Positions 31,443 to 43,549 are shown, counted from the stretch's first letter. The stretch is DNA of 64,000 nt from Chlorops oryzae (GCA_020466095.1 CM035808.1:71789188-71853187); one strand, 5' to 3'. Notes: generated by a model not told the origin, from the letters alone. Translations and numbers: made by a program.

Positions 31443-31610
31443 ACCCGCCGCATTCTCGTAATTTACTTTTAGTGTTGCTAAGATGAGATCTTAAAATATT
31501 ATTATACGTATTTGAAGGGCTATTGATTAAGAGATTATCAGCTTTTCTCCTTCCCTTGGAAAAAACCGAAAACCTCGAACTCTAACTCCAGCAGGCCATA
31601 ATGATGGCGT

Positions 31611-32690
31611 TTAGAGCTTATCATAGGCAGATGAAGAGACCCCGAGCTTGAAGTTAACTCGTTTAAGAAAATCAAGAGAGATTTCTTTTTTAACGAGCCT
31701 ATAACACGAAATCAAACCTTTATCAATGCTAGTCTGCTTAACTACGTTATCGATGATGTTATCAGCGGAGACAGTCGGCAAAAACGAAGAGAGATGTAGC
31801 CACTTCATACGAACCGCAACATTTAAATCAGAGCATACATTTGAACCAATGACAACAGAGTTTCTAATTCTCTTTCTATTAACTACCTCATTCCACTGAG
31901 CATTGACGGAGGCAATATTGTTGTTGTTTAGAACAGCATTAGACGAAAATGTATTATAGATGTTATCAGAAGATGTACTTGAAGGTGTGATCGCAACAAT
32001 AGCATCAGCTGTGGAAATTGAATGCTGCTGATTAGAGGATGCGATAACATTATTTGCTTGGAGATCAGAAGTATAAGCAGAGTTCGAGTCGCGAGCGTGA
32101 GAGTCCGATGAGCTCCTTATACGAGTTGAATTAGCTGCATTCACTTGGATAACTGGACTTGAACGCACTGTAGAGCCGAGACTAGGTCGTCGATTTTCAT
32201 AAGAGCTAATGTTATTTTTATACATCAAAGCATTAGCCGAAGTCTTAACCTTCGAAAGACGAGTAGGTTCAGTAACCTTAGCTTTTGAACTTGTTATTAT
32301 TGCATTGTTGTTGTAAGCAGGTTGACGATCAACCACATTAGCAACCGATGAACGTGGTGTGTTTAAGCCTAATGGTTTAGTTACCAACAAAAAGTGAGTT
32401 TTCAGCGAAGAGTCAGTTGCGTTGGAGTTAAGAGCAAATTTTTCGATAAGCTGCGAGAATCTATTATTTAGAGATTGCAGGTCAACTTGAATTTTAATCA
32501 CCATTTGAAGAGGATTGTTTTTAATACAATCACTGCAATTATAAACAATATATTGATAGTTTTTAAGTACTTAAAGTACGTTATCACTTATTTCGGCGCA
32601 AGCAGAATGACAATGAGCATTACAGCTGTTATACTTAAGCTCAGTATTTTCACGATTACAAATACAACACAGCGCAATCATCACGCAGCC
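31611..32690 (-). pseudogene. CR1-type ORF1 with PHD finger, one stop
   Basis: From about 32690 the frame reads ALCCICNRENTELKYNSCNA and HCHSACAEISD ... YNCSDCI, a C4HC3-like PHD finger. A TAA at 32571-32573 interrupts it. After it comes a leucine-rich part (DLQSLNNRFSQLIEKF), a long Ser/Asn-rich linker and the C-terminal RNA-binding-like block (MKWLHLSSFLPTVSADNIID, RLVKKEISLDFLKRVNFKLG). The protein would coat LINE RNA. The end at 31611 is ragged. Confidence 0.7.
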
Positions 32691-32700
32691 AAATCCGTGC

Positions 32701-33649
32701 GCAGTGAGAAGTAATCTGATATTGTAACAAGATTATAAAATATTTGTTAGAATAAAACCGGAACTTTCAGGGGGCGTGTTACGTTTTTGATTTTTCTATA
32801 AGAATGCATACACAGGAGGCCAATTTCAATTAAACACACACGTTTTTTGCCAAGTGCAATCTTTAGTTTCGATGACCACCATATCTGTTTTTAGCAGAGG
32901 TGTTCTGTTTTTTAGGCGCTTGTTCTGCGAATTTTTTTTAGTTGAAAATAACGAAAATGTCCAAATTCGATCGTCATTATTGTTGGACCGATTGCAAGAT
33001 CTGTTCTGTGACAACCTCAGTAACGATTGAAATACACTAAGTTGAAGACTAAAAAAAAAAATATTTTTGTTCTGTTTTCTCAATTTCAATTTATGGTCGC
33101 CGTATCTATAGTACTATATGGTTCAGGGTTTCTTGCATAAAACAAGCGACGGAACAAATTTACTTAAGACCCAGCAAGCCAGGTACGCGAATTAATCTAG
33201 GTTACTAACTAGTATTATACACGGATTCTTTCAGTCACACGTAAATGGGAGAATATAGATTTATACTTGTTTATATTGAGTACGAATAGCAGCTCTCACA
33301 CTCTCTCGACTAATGTCACGTTTCCACATAGGGATTAACTATGGGGATTAAAGTTAATCCGGATAGTTAATCCCTGTCGTTTCCACTTTCAGTATATAGA
33401 TTAAATAATCATACAGCTGATTGGTATAGAATGAAGTGTCAAAACCGAAGAAATAAGTTCACAATTGAAAGAAGCGAAAATTATAAGCGCGATCTAAGCT
33501 TATTAAAATAATAAAGAATAAATCAAGTGAAATTGATTTTAATGCAATTATTTCTGCTGTAATTGCTCATGAGAAAGTGATGGAATTGCAATTTGCATAC
33601 ATCAGTTTAATATGTCCATAATCTATGTTACTAAGATGGATGTCATGTT
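32701..33649. other. Non-coding stretch between LINE and Harbinger A
   Basis: Contains the LINE 5' edge (not resolved) and, from about 33315, the repeated GGATTAA(C/A) / GTTAATCC words that may be the left end region of Harbinger A. No gene is seen. Confidence 0.4.
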
Positions 33650-34073
33650 GAGGTTATACCGCCTGCAAACGAAGCTGCAGATTACCACAACTACAAGGGG
33701 TGGATTACAGATACTAAATGTATACAAACATATAGGCACTAAACCAACACTATTGCAATTTAAAATTTTCAGATGCAGATTTCTGTACATAAATGTTGGT
33801 GCACCAGGTCATTGCCATGATTCAAAAATTAACAATCAATCAAGCTTGAAAAGGATTTTGGAGAATTCACCCCTGCTAAAAACAATGCCCGGCAGATTGG
33901 TGAAGTAATGGTTCCAGTAGTGGTTCTTGGGGACTCTGCTTCTACTTTTCGGACGTTGTGATGAAACCTTACACTTTTTGTACCAGTGCAGCTCCAGATC
34001 GGAAAATTTTCAACTACAACCTATCGAAGACCAGAATTGTAGTTGAAAACGAATTGGGACAATTAAAGGCACG
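33650..34073 (+). pseudogene. Harbinger A transposase, first part
   Basis: Recognised by alignment to the intact copy C: ADYHNYKGWI (exon before the first intron boundary), LYINVGAPGHCHDSKI, the second catalytic Asp in LGDSAS and the catalytic Glu in IVVENELGQLKAR. The frame shifts between these blocks. It ends at 34073 where BEL-2 inserted, and continues at 38242 with FRRLGKGLDN. Confidence 0.75.
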
Positions 34074-34215
34074 TGATGGTTTTTCGCCGTACCCACTTTG
34101 AAGCCGGGGCTTTAAAGAACGGCAAAATAACCAATCTTATTGAGTACCTTTTTCGCGTTCGACTGCGCTAACCGGCAGCGCTGCCTGGGAGCACTGCGCG
34201 CTGCCCTCTTCACTG
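34074..34215 (+). repeat. BEL-2 5' LTR, part matching the 3' LTR
   Basis: Matches 37756-37898 (TTTCGCCGTA(C/G)CCACTTTGAAG, CTGCCTGGGAGCACTGCGCG). Beyond about 34215 the two LTR sides no longer match, so this LTR is rearranged or the leader begins here. Confidence 0.75.
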
Positions 34216-35326
34216 TCGAAAAAGTCTAGAATAGGTTCTGGTGGACCATAATAGTAAGAAAGGGTCGAAAAAGTCCGGCACGTGCACGCCGCCTTTGACC
34301 TCTGTTTGCCCTAGTGCAAATTCAAGGGCACGACAAGATCAAAGCGCGTGTCACGCATTACAACGTAACGGCGGGACAAACTCTTTCCTCCTCGACATCA
34401 ATCATCTGTCTCACTCGCACACCCGTGTGTCGTTTGGTGGTGGTTTTTGTGCACAGCCGATAGTGCAAAAAAACAAACACATAGCAGCATTGGGTTTTCT
34501 CGTTCCCCTTTGAGGACGAGTTGCGGTTTTTTCTCCTTTCTTTTGTTACTTTTGGTTTCTGGACACGCAGCGAGACCGTGTCTCGACTTTGGTTTTTTCA
34601 TCGAAATTTCATACGAATTCAAGGCCAGCAGACAGCGAGCCAGGTCATCTGCATAAACGCATAGGGCATACGTGCATTGTGTTGCGTAGGTCAGTTCCAA
34701 CGCTGTGCGTTGCATCGAACTTCGAACATAGAAGTTGATCGCGTATTGCCTGTTCGAGCGAACGTCGGTGAACTCAATTTGAACACACGGCCTCATACAT
34801 ACGATCCGTCGCTCTGCCTGCGCTCTGCCTGCACGCTGTTTTTGAGTTACGTGCATCACATCGACTTTGCGAATTGGTTAAAAAACTTAAATTCTAACAA
34901 ATCAATTGAATTTGACCTATATTTTCTTACTGGAATTTCTTCAATAATTTGGAATTTTTTAACAGTGGATTCGGAGTACCAGGAGTCTTGAGGAGGTGTT
35001 GCGAAGCGCAGGAATCATTGAGGATTCGCTGCCACGGTTGCATATATTTTCTTCAATTTGTTTATTTCTTTATCACGGCTGACTTGAAGGTGCTCAGACG
35101 ACATCGATCATCACCGTGCCCTACGACCGGTCTCTTCCGCACCCGACAAAGCCTAGTACATCCAGATTACCATCGATATTTTTGCGTTTGGTAAAATTAA
35201 ATTCAAGCGTGGGCGAGTATATTCGTTAATTTTGCTGAAATATTATTAAATATTTTTTGGTTTTTTTTTTCACTCCGGAATCGCGTTGCTTGAGCTCTGT
35301 GTTAACGTTTCATGTTCGCTTCCAAA
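34216..35326 (+). other. BEL-2 leader region
   Basis: About 1.1 kb before gag, with a GC-rich first half and no recognisable ORF. It may hold the rest of a rearranged LTR. Confidence 0.45.
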
Positions 35327-36148
35327 ATGGCTTTCAATTTACAAATCAATGATGCGGTGGAGCAGCATAAGAGCTACTGCGATGTGATTATGCGTTCCAA
35401 TCCCTTGAATCAAACCGAGTCGCTCATCGAAGTTAAAATTGAGGAAACTGACTCTTGTTGGCAACGTGTTCAAGAGACTTACAGCCGCGCTCTAGCACAT
35501 GACGAATGGACTGCTGAGGTTGCCGCCAGTGCTCTAGTTACTTATAATGAATGTCGCGTTCTCCATGTTACTGCTCGAGCGAAGCAGAAGGATATGTTAC
35601 GGATGCATTCCCAAGCACATCAACTATTATCCAGCTCACGGGCGCCTCCCCAATATGCTGAGATGCCGCGAGAAGATAATTTCATTCGAGTGCCCCCTTG
35701 TGACGTCGCGAATTTTTCCGGAGGGTACAATGAGTGGCCAGCGTTTCGTGATATGTTCACAGCCTTAAACATCAAAAATCCAAGGCTTCCACCCGTACAA
35801 AAGCTCTACTATCTGCATTACAAGACGACAGGCACCGCAGCTGCGATTGTTAAAGGATATCGATTATGCGGCTCGAATTTTATCCATGCCTGGGAGGCTC
35901 TCAAGACGCGCTACGAGAAAAGTCAAAGAGTTGTCGATTTTTTTGATGCCATGCTCGTCCATATTTGCTCCATCCGCCTGCCAGCCTCTACAATCGCACA
36001 TTGGGAGCAGTTGCTTTCATCGCATCGAGAGCTGCCGACTTGGAAACAGATGAACGAGTTTCTCAGCCATCGTTATGAAGTCGTCGAACGCCTTTCGAGC
36101 TTCACGGAAGTAAAAGCGCCGGTTCTATCAGCAAACCAGCCAACTTAA
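35327..36148 (+). CDS. BEL-2 Gag capsid region
   Basis: The in-frame ATG at 35327 (MAFNLQINDAVEQHKSY) is chosen; an earlier ATG at 35312 adds five residues. The protein has the BEL gag plan: an N-terminal helical region, then VPPCDVANFSGGYNEWPAFR, LYYLHYKTTGTAAAIVKGY and WEALKTRYE, which belong to the capsid-like core, and a C-terminal helical part ending before the knuckles. It stops at TAA 36146-36148, but the same frame continues into the zinc knuckles (SCSLCNGNHSLRQC), so the stop is probably an acquired nonsense change that now separates capsid from nucleocapsid. Confidence 0.8.
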   Translation: MAFNLQINDAVEQHKSYCDVIMRSNPLNQTESLIEVKIEETDSCWQRVQETYSRALAHDEWTAEVAASALVTYNECRVLHVTARAKQKDMLRMHSQAHQLLSSSRAPPQYAEMPREDNFIRVPPCDVANFSGGYNEWPAFRDMFTALNIKNPRLPPVQKLYYLHYKTTGTAAAIVKGYRLCGSNFIHAWEALKTRYEKSQRVVDFFDAMLVHICSIRLPASTIAHWEQLLSSHRELPTWKQMNEFLSHRYEVVERLSSFTEVKAPVLSANQPT

Positions 36149-37500
36149 TCGACCTACGCGTTCCACACACAAGACCAAATACCAGGATCGTGTTCCTTGT
36201 GCAATGGAAATCACTCTCTACGCCAATGCTCTCAATTTTTGAAGATTCCAGTCGCGGAACGTTTTCAAATCATCACAGAACCAAAGCGTAGTTTCAGTTG
36301 TCTCGCTACCAGTCACCAACGATCCAATTGCACCAGTCAACACAACTGTGCGAAGTGCCAAAAACGACATCACACTTTGTTGCATGTTTCGAGCGCGGCT
36401 GCAACACCGGACAACAAGGTCTCTACCCTCCCCCCCCCACCACATTTACATCACCACCGGAGATGGGCCCGTTTCCGACGAGCCAAACGCCGCATTTTCG
36501 TGCGCAACGAGAGGCTTCGAGCTCCGTGAGCATCCCCTCCTCGACGCAGGCACACGCACACGTCACCATCAGCCAGACTCAGGCGCTGTTGCCAACGGTT
36601 CGGGCGCTTTTAGATCAAGGTTCGCAGAGGAAATTTCTTACTGATCGACTGCAGCTGCATTTGAATTTGCCAACGACCCCTAAAGTATGAAAGTTATCTT
36701 TCATGGGTGGACAATGCACCCAAATCGCTAAAAAGAAGTGCACCATCACGCTCGCATCGCCTTGTTCTATGTTCGAGGATGAAATCGACGCCGTGATGTT
36801 GCCAAAATTGACCAATTGGCTTCCAGCAAAAAGGTTCTCCAATTCGGATCCCCACGAAATCTCATCGTTGGAGCTCGCCGATCCCTGTTTTATGAATCCA
36901 TCCCGCATCGATATGATCATTGGGTCGGATATCATGCCAAAGTTGTTGCGGTCGGGCATCAAGATGAACATCGGTGGGGGCCTAATTGCCCAAAATTTAG
37001 TATTCGGATGGTATTTGAGTGGGCCAATCGCCAGCAAATCCATCGAAGCGTTAACGAAGCAAATCTCCTCCGGAGACCACCAGGAGTCACTTCACAAGTC
37101 ACTGAAATCATTTGGAGAACAAGAGGAAATTTCAACCGCTCTTCGCCCTCTTCCAGAGGACATCTACTGCAAAGAACTTTATGCTCCAATCACATCTACA
37201 AATTTGGATGGCTCGTCGCCAATTGGAGCGCTGACGCAATACAGGAGCTTAGAAAAAAGGCTCGCTCGGCGGCCACCACGAGAAAATGATCCATGTTCGT
37301 TTGATCTTCCCCACCATGCAATGATGAAGCCTGAGAATATATCCACGAAGGTACGAGCCGTTTCCAACGCTTGGCAGACTACCTCTTCCTCCTTATCGCT
37401 GAACGATGTGCTTCATGTTGGATCGGTGCTGCAGACCGGTTTGGTTATTCTATTGCTTAACATCGCCTCGTCATACATACTCGGTGGTAAAGAATGCAAA
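36149..37500 (+). pseudogene. BEL-2 knuckle, protease and RT start
   Basis: Knuckles CSLCNGNHSLRQC and CAKCQKRHHTLLH, then in a second frame the protease VRALLDQGSQRKFLT (D-Q-G), a stop at 36688, then IIGSDIMPKLLRSGIKMNIG, VFGWYLSGPI and RT entry DLPHHAMMKPENISTKVRAV and SLNDVLHVGSVLQTG. RT breaks off near 37490 and jumps to the end of RNase H (SASRWLTPT); the RT core, most of RNase H and integrase are gone. Confidence 0.8.
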
Positions 37501-37755
37501 TATGAATCTGCCAGTAGATGGCTGACTCCGACCATCATCCGGCCATTCGATCCTGGCGGAGCTTTGGATTACCGACATACGAGCCAAAGTTATAGACTTT
37601 GGCCACCTGATGCGCTCCGCGTATCACCAAAGAGGTTCCGACACGAGTTCTCTACCTCATACCGCCGCTCCGTCTCGGGATGCCGCCTTCCCTCTGTCTG
37701 CGTCAGCCGTGCCCCCCATTCAAGTCATCGGTTGCGTAGCGCAAGGTGGGCACTA

Positions 37756-38236
37756 TGTTGGTTTTTCGCCGTAGCCACTTTGAAGCCGGGGCTTTAAAGA
37801 ACGGCAAAATAACCACACTTATTGAGTACCTTTTTCGCGTTCGACTACGCTAACCGGCAGCGCTGCCTGGGAGCACTGCGCGCTGCCCTCTTCACTACCA
37901 AAAGAGTCTCTTCGCGTTAACAACTCGCCCACGCGCCGGCAAAAACGTTAAAATTAAAAAAAAAAATTCAAACTTAAAAAGTAAATAAAAATCAAAAGGT
38001 GAATAGAAATAATTAAAACTCCAAAAAGAAAGCATGAAATTGGAATTAAAATCAAAAACAAAACCAAAATATTAATTGAATTAATACACAAAATAAAAAA
38101 CTTTAATTTTTTCTTAAACATCAAAACTAAACCCGAATTATCGTGGCGCAACCCGACATACAAATCGACGTACCCGGCATCCCCCAGGGTCAGCAGCGGA
38201 ATACCAGGTACGTCCTCTTTAGTCTGAAATCAGACA
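37756..38236 (+). repeat. BEL-2 3' LTR, 481 bp
   Basis: Begins TGTTGGTTTTTCGCC after the purine-rich GCGCAAGGTGGGCACTA and ends ...ATCAGACA. Its second half is A-rich. Confidence 0.8.
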
Positions 38237-38241
38237 GCACG

Positions 38242-38512
38242 CTTTAGAAGACTCGGCAAGGGCTTAGATAACCATCTATCTAAAGTTAATAGCATCATAA
38301 TGTGCTGTTGCGTGTTGCAAAATATGTTTAACACCCACAACAGCAATATTTCGGAACACTGGCTCGTCGATGAAACACAAGCTGAGAGACCTCAGCCGGA
38401 GTACAATAATCTGAGCGGCGATAAGAATACTTCAGCAGAAAAACTAAGACAAGCAATAGCGTTTCACTTATGTATGTATTTCATTTTTCCTTTATATGTT
38501 TATGTTTTATGT
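38242..38512 (+). pseudogene. Harbinger A transposase, C-terminal part
   Basis: Continues the frame cut at 34073: FRRLGKGLDNHLSKVNSII, CCCVLQNMFNTHNSNISEHW and a C-terminus QAIAFHLCMYF that parallels NAIASYLCKYK of copy C. Open to the stop at 38513. Confidence 0.75.
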
Positions 38513-39124
38513 TAAAATTAGGTAGGTTTTTTTTTTTACTTTTTGGTTAATACTTCTAGAATCTTTTTGTGGAAGTCTTCATTTTCAGCTTGCATTTTTT
38601 CGAAAATTGCAGCATTTCGTTGCAATAATTGATTTTTGTTTCCATTTCTTCCCTTGCCATAATATTTCATTCCTTAATTTCCTGAAGGATTTCTTCTTGA
38701 AAATTGCATTTCCTTCTTTTTTTAGGTTCCGCGCCACAACTGGAGCCCGATGGGGTCATCGAGTCGGAATTGCCGTCCAAATATTTTACGGAATCATACC
38801 GTTCCAGCGATTGCAGTGAATGAGATGCTGCCGAGTTGTCGAAAGCTGAAATAGTTAAGAAAACAGAATATGTTTTATTATAAAACACAAATAAAATAAT
38901 GTTTGAGAATGAAAAAATTATATCAAGAAGAATGCTTTTTTAAGCGGAATATCCCTCAAACGGAATTCCCAAAAATCCTAACCCTGGTTATGTTGAACTT
39001 ACTTGCACATTCTTTAATCACTACCTCCAAAATAAAGACTTTAGAAGAGTCCAAAATTGCATTCATTTGGTTATACCATTTCCACTTTGAAGGGGCACCA
39101 CCCGAGGGCCCAACGCATTTTTGA

Positions 39125-41394
39125 AGTGAAAACTTCTATAGGCGCGTTGAGCAGGGAGCAAATCTTTAAGTTCAAAATGCATTTGTATATGTTGTAACCG
39201 TCACGGTCGTCGTGTACGTATATCTCGGCTATATTAGTGTGCGTAGCTTTCAGTGAGAAGCTTTCCTAAAAAGTTTTATGTGATTCGTCGACGTAACACC
39301 CCAGTCGGCAATTTGATATTCCATGAATATCTTCTTTTGGGAATTCATTGATGACAAAGGAAAAATTTTACGTCTTAAAAATTCGTGAGTGGTTAAAAAC
39401 AAATTCTACGATAGCTATCATTCATTTTTATGACATCGCAATTATAATTTTGAACGACAAATTCCGCATAGAAACTATTGCAAAAATAGTAATAGCTAAA
39501 CATTGCATATTCCGACTGGGAATTGAATCAACTCGCTCTTGGTTTCTCACTTTGACTTCGGTTCTCTCAGTTCATTCGATCTTCTTTCTCACTACAGCGC
39601 AAAGAGAGTATGCAAACGGTTGCCATTTAAAAAGATATAAAAGTGCCACAGCGATTCAAAAAGAGCCAATGGGAATTAAAAGGGTCCAACACTTATATTA
39701 CATGTATATATGTATGTATATTGTAAAACAAAAATTTTGTGATGTGGATTAGGTCCGCTAAATCTAAATTATTTTGAGTGTTTGCACCGAAAATTTTTTG
39801 CTTTGAATTGGTCACTGAGTAATTTTTTGTCGTGGCGTAATAAAGCCAAAAAAGAGCCAAATACAATGAAAACGAGCCACACCGCCGACTGTAAAATATA
39901 GTGTCAGTTTTGCGTTAAAACGCCAACTGTGGCAGCCATGAGTCATATCTGCTCAATAATGCGTGTATGTATGTTCCCAGCAGAATATAGTGTCGGCGGT
40001 GAACAAGTCCAAGCGTCTTTCATTGCGGACGCCTCGGTGATATGCTCAGCATGAGAGTGTCTGCGAGGTGGAGCGACATAGTCATGCCAATGTGTTTACA
40101 TATAATTTTTAAATGCTCAGGATATCTCAATGCGCTATGCACTTTTCCTATGAACGTTTTTAGGGAACGTGTCCAAACTACGTGACCCTTTTAGGGGTGG
40201 AGGGGGGTCCTGAAAGTACTACACTTGGACAAATTGGTCACTTAAATTATTCTACGGATTGTCACCGAGGGGGGGGGGGGGAGGGGGGTAAAAAGTAGTA
40301 AAAAATGGTTCACGTAGTTTGGACACGTTCCCTTATGTACACATCGAATCATAGCACCGAAATTGAACATGTGGTAGGCGGTTGTAGGCGGTAGGCATTG
40401 TTGGCCGCTGGGACGGTTCATCGCTTCTGTAAGCAGCACTTTGGCCGCTGGGTACTAATAGAAAACGAAAGCTCGACGTTGTGATTCTTAGTATTGTCAC
40501 TGGGCATGCAACATATTGTATTGTACATATTGTATCTCCGGTGTCCTCGGATAATGATAGAGACGACGATGAAAAATCAAATGAAACTAAAATATATAAA
40601 ATATTTTCTGGCGAAAAAAAGTCGTCTCATTTTTTCTAAAAACCCAATTCAAATATGAACAACTCATCGGATTTTCTTTTTCTGGGTCTTGAAATGCTCT
40701 TAGAAATCCACTCATTTACTTAAGATAGTCTAAACCTGAATACCGAATCTTCTTCGGAAATTATATGGGCTTGAAATCAAGTTTTTGTACAAAGTTGTTA
40801 AAAATTTCTTAAAATTTTTGCCTTTATCGCCCTATAGCTCCTAAGCTGTTGAACCGATTTCATCCATATGTATGAGGGATATGCTGTATATTTACTCTTC
40901 TTTTATATGAATTAAATTTTTTGAAACGGTCGAACGATAAAACTACGACTAAAAGATATTGACAAAAAATCGCAAAACCTTTCTTAGCGAATATTTAAAA
41001 AACGCGAGCTAACTTTCAAACTTAAAGCATATATTTTGCTTCAGCGAAACAAATACGACAAAAAAAAAGTTGGTTTCAAGTCAAAGGAAAATTTAGCGTT
41101 GAGCAGTGTAATTAATTGTTAAAACTTTGTGCAGCCAGCAATATATTTCAATAATAAAATAACAAAATACTTTACATATCACATGCCTATAATTGTTTCT
41201 CTGAGTCTCATTAAATGTAAAAATCCAGATTGATTTTAATAATTTTAAATCAAATATTATGCATTTCAAACTTCAATACACATTCTATGTTTTCACTTCC
41301 AACGGCAGTTCCATAACTGCCAACTTTTTTTTTTTTTCTTCACTGTAAGCAATATAAAGTTATGCATGTAATCTGATAACCTTACTATTGTAGC
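39125..41394. other. Non-coding 2.3 kb with one MITE
   Basis: AT-rich sequence without a convincing gene. It contains the MITE at 40163-40332 and an inverted pair CACCGCCGAC/GTCGGCGGTG (about 39881 and 39999). It lies inside the long intron proposed for the Harbinger A Myb-like gene. Confidence 0.5.
40163..40332. mobile_element. PIF/Harbinger-type MITE, TTA duplication, G-run
   Basis: Perfect 23-bp inverted ends starting GGGAACGTGTCCAAACTACG, flanked by TTA (40160-40162, 40333-40335). 170 bp. The interior has an uninterrupted G-run near 40270-40282 followed by another, able in principle to form a quadruplex. Confidence 0.85.
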
Positions 41395-42078
41395 CTACCT
41401 ATACAATCGTTTAAAGTTTTTTATTTTATTTTTCACTTCTTCCGCTGAGACATTGAAGCCCCTCGATGCCATCTCGTCCTGCATTTCCAAGAACACGTGG
41501 CCATCTTTGCGTGATCCTCGAAGCTCGCCAAATTTGCTCTGCCATAAGTCCATGAGTTCGGCTTCAGCAGGTTCCTCCCATATAACTCGTTTTTTGCGCT
41601 TCGCTGAAATATAAGATTTATTGGCATTTGTGCCTTTTAGTTCTTTAAAATACTTACACGAAGACTCCATTCTTTTTGCGCTTAACATTCACTCTTAAAA
41701 TGGAAACGGATGCGGTCTTCATCGATAACTGTTTTTTTTTTGCTTGTTTTGATAATTATTTTCTCAATTTGACATAAGAGTTGACATTTTTCGTAATTTT
41801 TGTAGCTTCATTTAGTATTAACCCTGTATTTGTATCGGGATTAACTTTTAATTCCGCTTCGTCAAAGGGGTAAAAGCCTAAACAGACGTATACCATAATC
41901 GCGATTAAAATTGCCTTAATCCTATTTGCTAAAACACCCTGACAGACGAGAGTAAATAGATACAAACAGGATTATCGTATCAGCTGCTATGTATCCGTCA
42001 AAAATCTTAAGAAGAAGAAGAATAGCTGTCAAAATATTTCAAAAGTGCTCCAAAGTGAAATTTTTGTTGTGGAAAATG

Positions 42079-43528
42079 GACATTGAAAAAATTAAAAGGA
42101 AAAAAACTATTTTAATATTGATAACGATGATGATGCGCAGAAGGAAATATTTCCAAAAAAAGCTGGCGCTATTGTTTCAAGAATTGCGCAGGAACAACGA
42201 AATGTTGCTTGCTATGACAATTGAGCATTTCAAGCAGACGCAGGAAATTGTTTCCGTGCGGGAGAATGGGATTACCAAAAGGAGAAGAATTTGGAAATAT
42301 GTAAGAAAAGCAAAACTTTATCATATCATAAATCATAAATTGATTAAGTGTTTTTTTCGCAGGACCGTAGAGGAATATTTTGGGAAACTGATGTGTCTAA
42401 AATTGACGGTAAAATTTTCAAAGACAACTTTCGTGTCAGCAAAGACAGTTTTGAAATAATCTGTGACAAAACAATGGAAATGACTAGGCATGATACCGTT
42501 ATGAGGACTCCAATTCCTCTCAAAAAGAGAAAAGCTATTGCACTGTATGCTATAGGTTCTTCCGCTGAATATAGAACCGTGGCACACTTGTTCGGCGTAG
42601 GACGCACCACTGTTGGTGAAATCGTGCTGGAGTTTTGCAAAATTATATGTCGCGAATTCGTCGGCTGCATACATTCGTATCCGCCAACTCATGAAGAAGT
42701 TCAACGAATTGTGGAAGGATTTAGAAGCTTAGGATTTCCTCGGTGTTATGAAGCTATAGGTAGAGTAGTGTTTTAGATTTTGTGACATGTAAAAGCATGC
42801 GTTTTTATATTAAGATGGCTCTCATATAGAAATACAACCAAAAAAAGAGGAGGCTGTGGATTTCTACAATTATAAAGGGTGGTATTCCACAATTTGTTGG
42901 CAGCCTGCGACCACCGGTAAATGCAATCATAATCACTACTTATACCCGCTTTAAGTTGTAAAATTTCCAAATTTACTTTTCAGATCAAAGTTCACATATT
43001 TGAACATTGGATCTGCTGGTCGCAATAATGACTCTTATATTTTCGAAAAGAGCTCCCTAAAGCGAATACACGAGACGAGCGAAGTCTTTGAAGAAAACAG
43101 ACAGCAATTGGGAAATGTCGATGTTCCTGTTCTGCTTATAGGAGACTCGGCATTTAGACTTTCCAGGCTTATGATGAAGCCCTCTCCCTTCAAAATCGAT
43201 CAATCTGCTGTGGAGAGGAATTTTAACTACCGTTAAAGTAAATGTCGTAGGGATATTGAAAATGCTTTTGGGCAGCTAAAGGCACGTTTCGTAAAGATTG
43301 GAAGAGGTCTTGAAGTTCATCCTGACAATTGAAAGACAATTATTAAAGCTTGTTGCCTCCTCCATGACTTTTTGAAAGAAAAGGAAGACGAAGTTCTTAT
43401 TTCATGGATAGAAGAAGCTCAAGCAGCAAACAGCAAAACGCAGCCTTCTTCAACAACGAGAATTAGTGACTGCAATATAAATGGAAAGGCCGTGAGAGAT
43501 GCAATTGCCTTTGCCTTGTATGTTTAAA
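42079..43528 (+). pseudogene. Harbinger B transposase, four exons, decayed
   Basis: Exon 1 from ATG 42076-42081 (MDIEKIKRKK) to a donor at TAT|GTAAGA (42301); exon 2 42363 (DRRGIFWETDVSKIDGK, KAIALYAIGSSAEYRTVAHL) to G|GTAGAG (42761); exon 3 DGSHIEIQ with the first catalytic Asp, YNYKGWYS; exon 4 YLNIGSAGRNNDSYIFEKSS, second Asp in LIGDSAFRLS, Glu in DIENAFGQLKARF. It has one lost base in exon 3, a TAA at about 43234 and a TGA at about 43330. GT-AG introns match copy C. Confidence 0.8.
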
Positions 43529-43549
43529 TGCTTCTCTTGCGTTTCTTTA

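Larger units (their letters stand above)
26757..32700 (-). mobile_element. CR1-type non-LTR retrotransposon, minus strand, split twice
   Basis: Order on the minus strand: PHD-finger ORF1 (32690-31611), endonuclease (31442-31203, then 29912-29072), reverse transcriptase (28950-28017), C-terminal domain (27750-27495, then 26965-26768), then a short AAATAAATA tail. A PHD finger in ORF1 is typical of CR1-like LINEs. Two DNA elements opened it (29921-31194 and 26966-27491), each with its own target duplication. Confidence 0.8.
34074..38236 (+). mobile_element. BEL/Pao retrotransposon (BEL-2), deleted, GCACG duplication
   Basis: Starts TGATGGTTTTTCGCC, ends GAAATCAGACA, and is flanked by GCACG at 34069-34073 and 38237-38241, the 5-bp duplication usual for BEL/Pao. 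It carries gag, knuckle/protease and the start of RT; the middle of pol is deleted near 37490. It interrupts the Harbinger A transposase at the codon for Arg in QLKAR. Confidence 0.9.
38540..41670 (-). pseudogene. Harbinger A Myb/SANT-like gene, exons spread over 3.1 kb
   Basis: The minus strand reads: a tiny first exon MESS at 41670 with a GTAAGT donor; a trihelix/Myb-like exon (KRVIWEEPAEAELMDLWQSK to FKRLYR, donor at about 41400); then, after 2.3 kb, SGGAPSKWKWYNQMNAILDS (39110-38990, donor GTAAGT) and a C-terminal exon GAEPKKRRKCNFQEEILQEI (about 38850-38670). Copy C has the same exon order with short introns, including a tiny MEKK exon. In PIF/Harbinger elements this second protein binds DNA and helps bring the transposase to the nucleus and to its sites. 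That 41670-41395 belongs to this element rather than to another copy is inference. Confidence 0.55.

Noticed and set aside
39881..40005. MITE with CACCGCCGAC ends
   Set aside because: Only about 10 bp inverted and no target duplication; could be chance.
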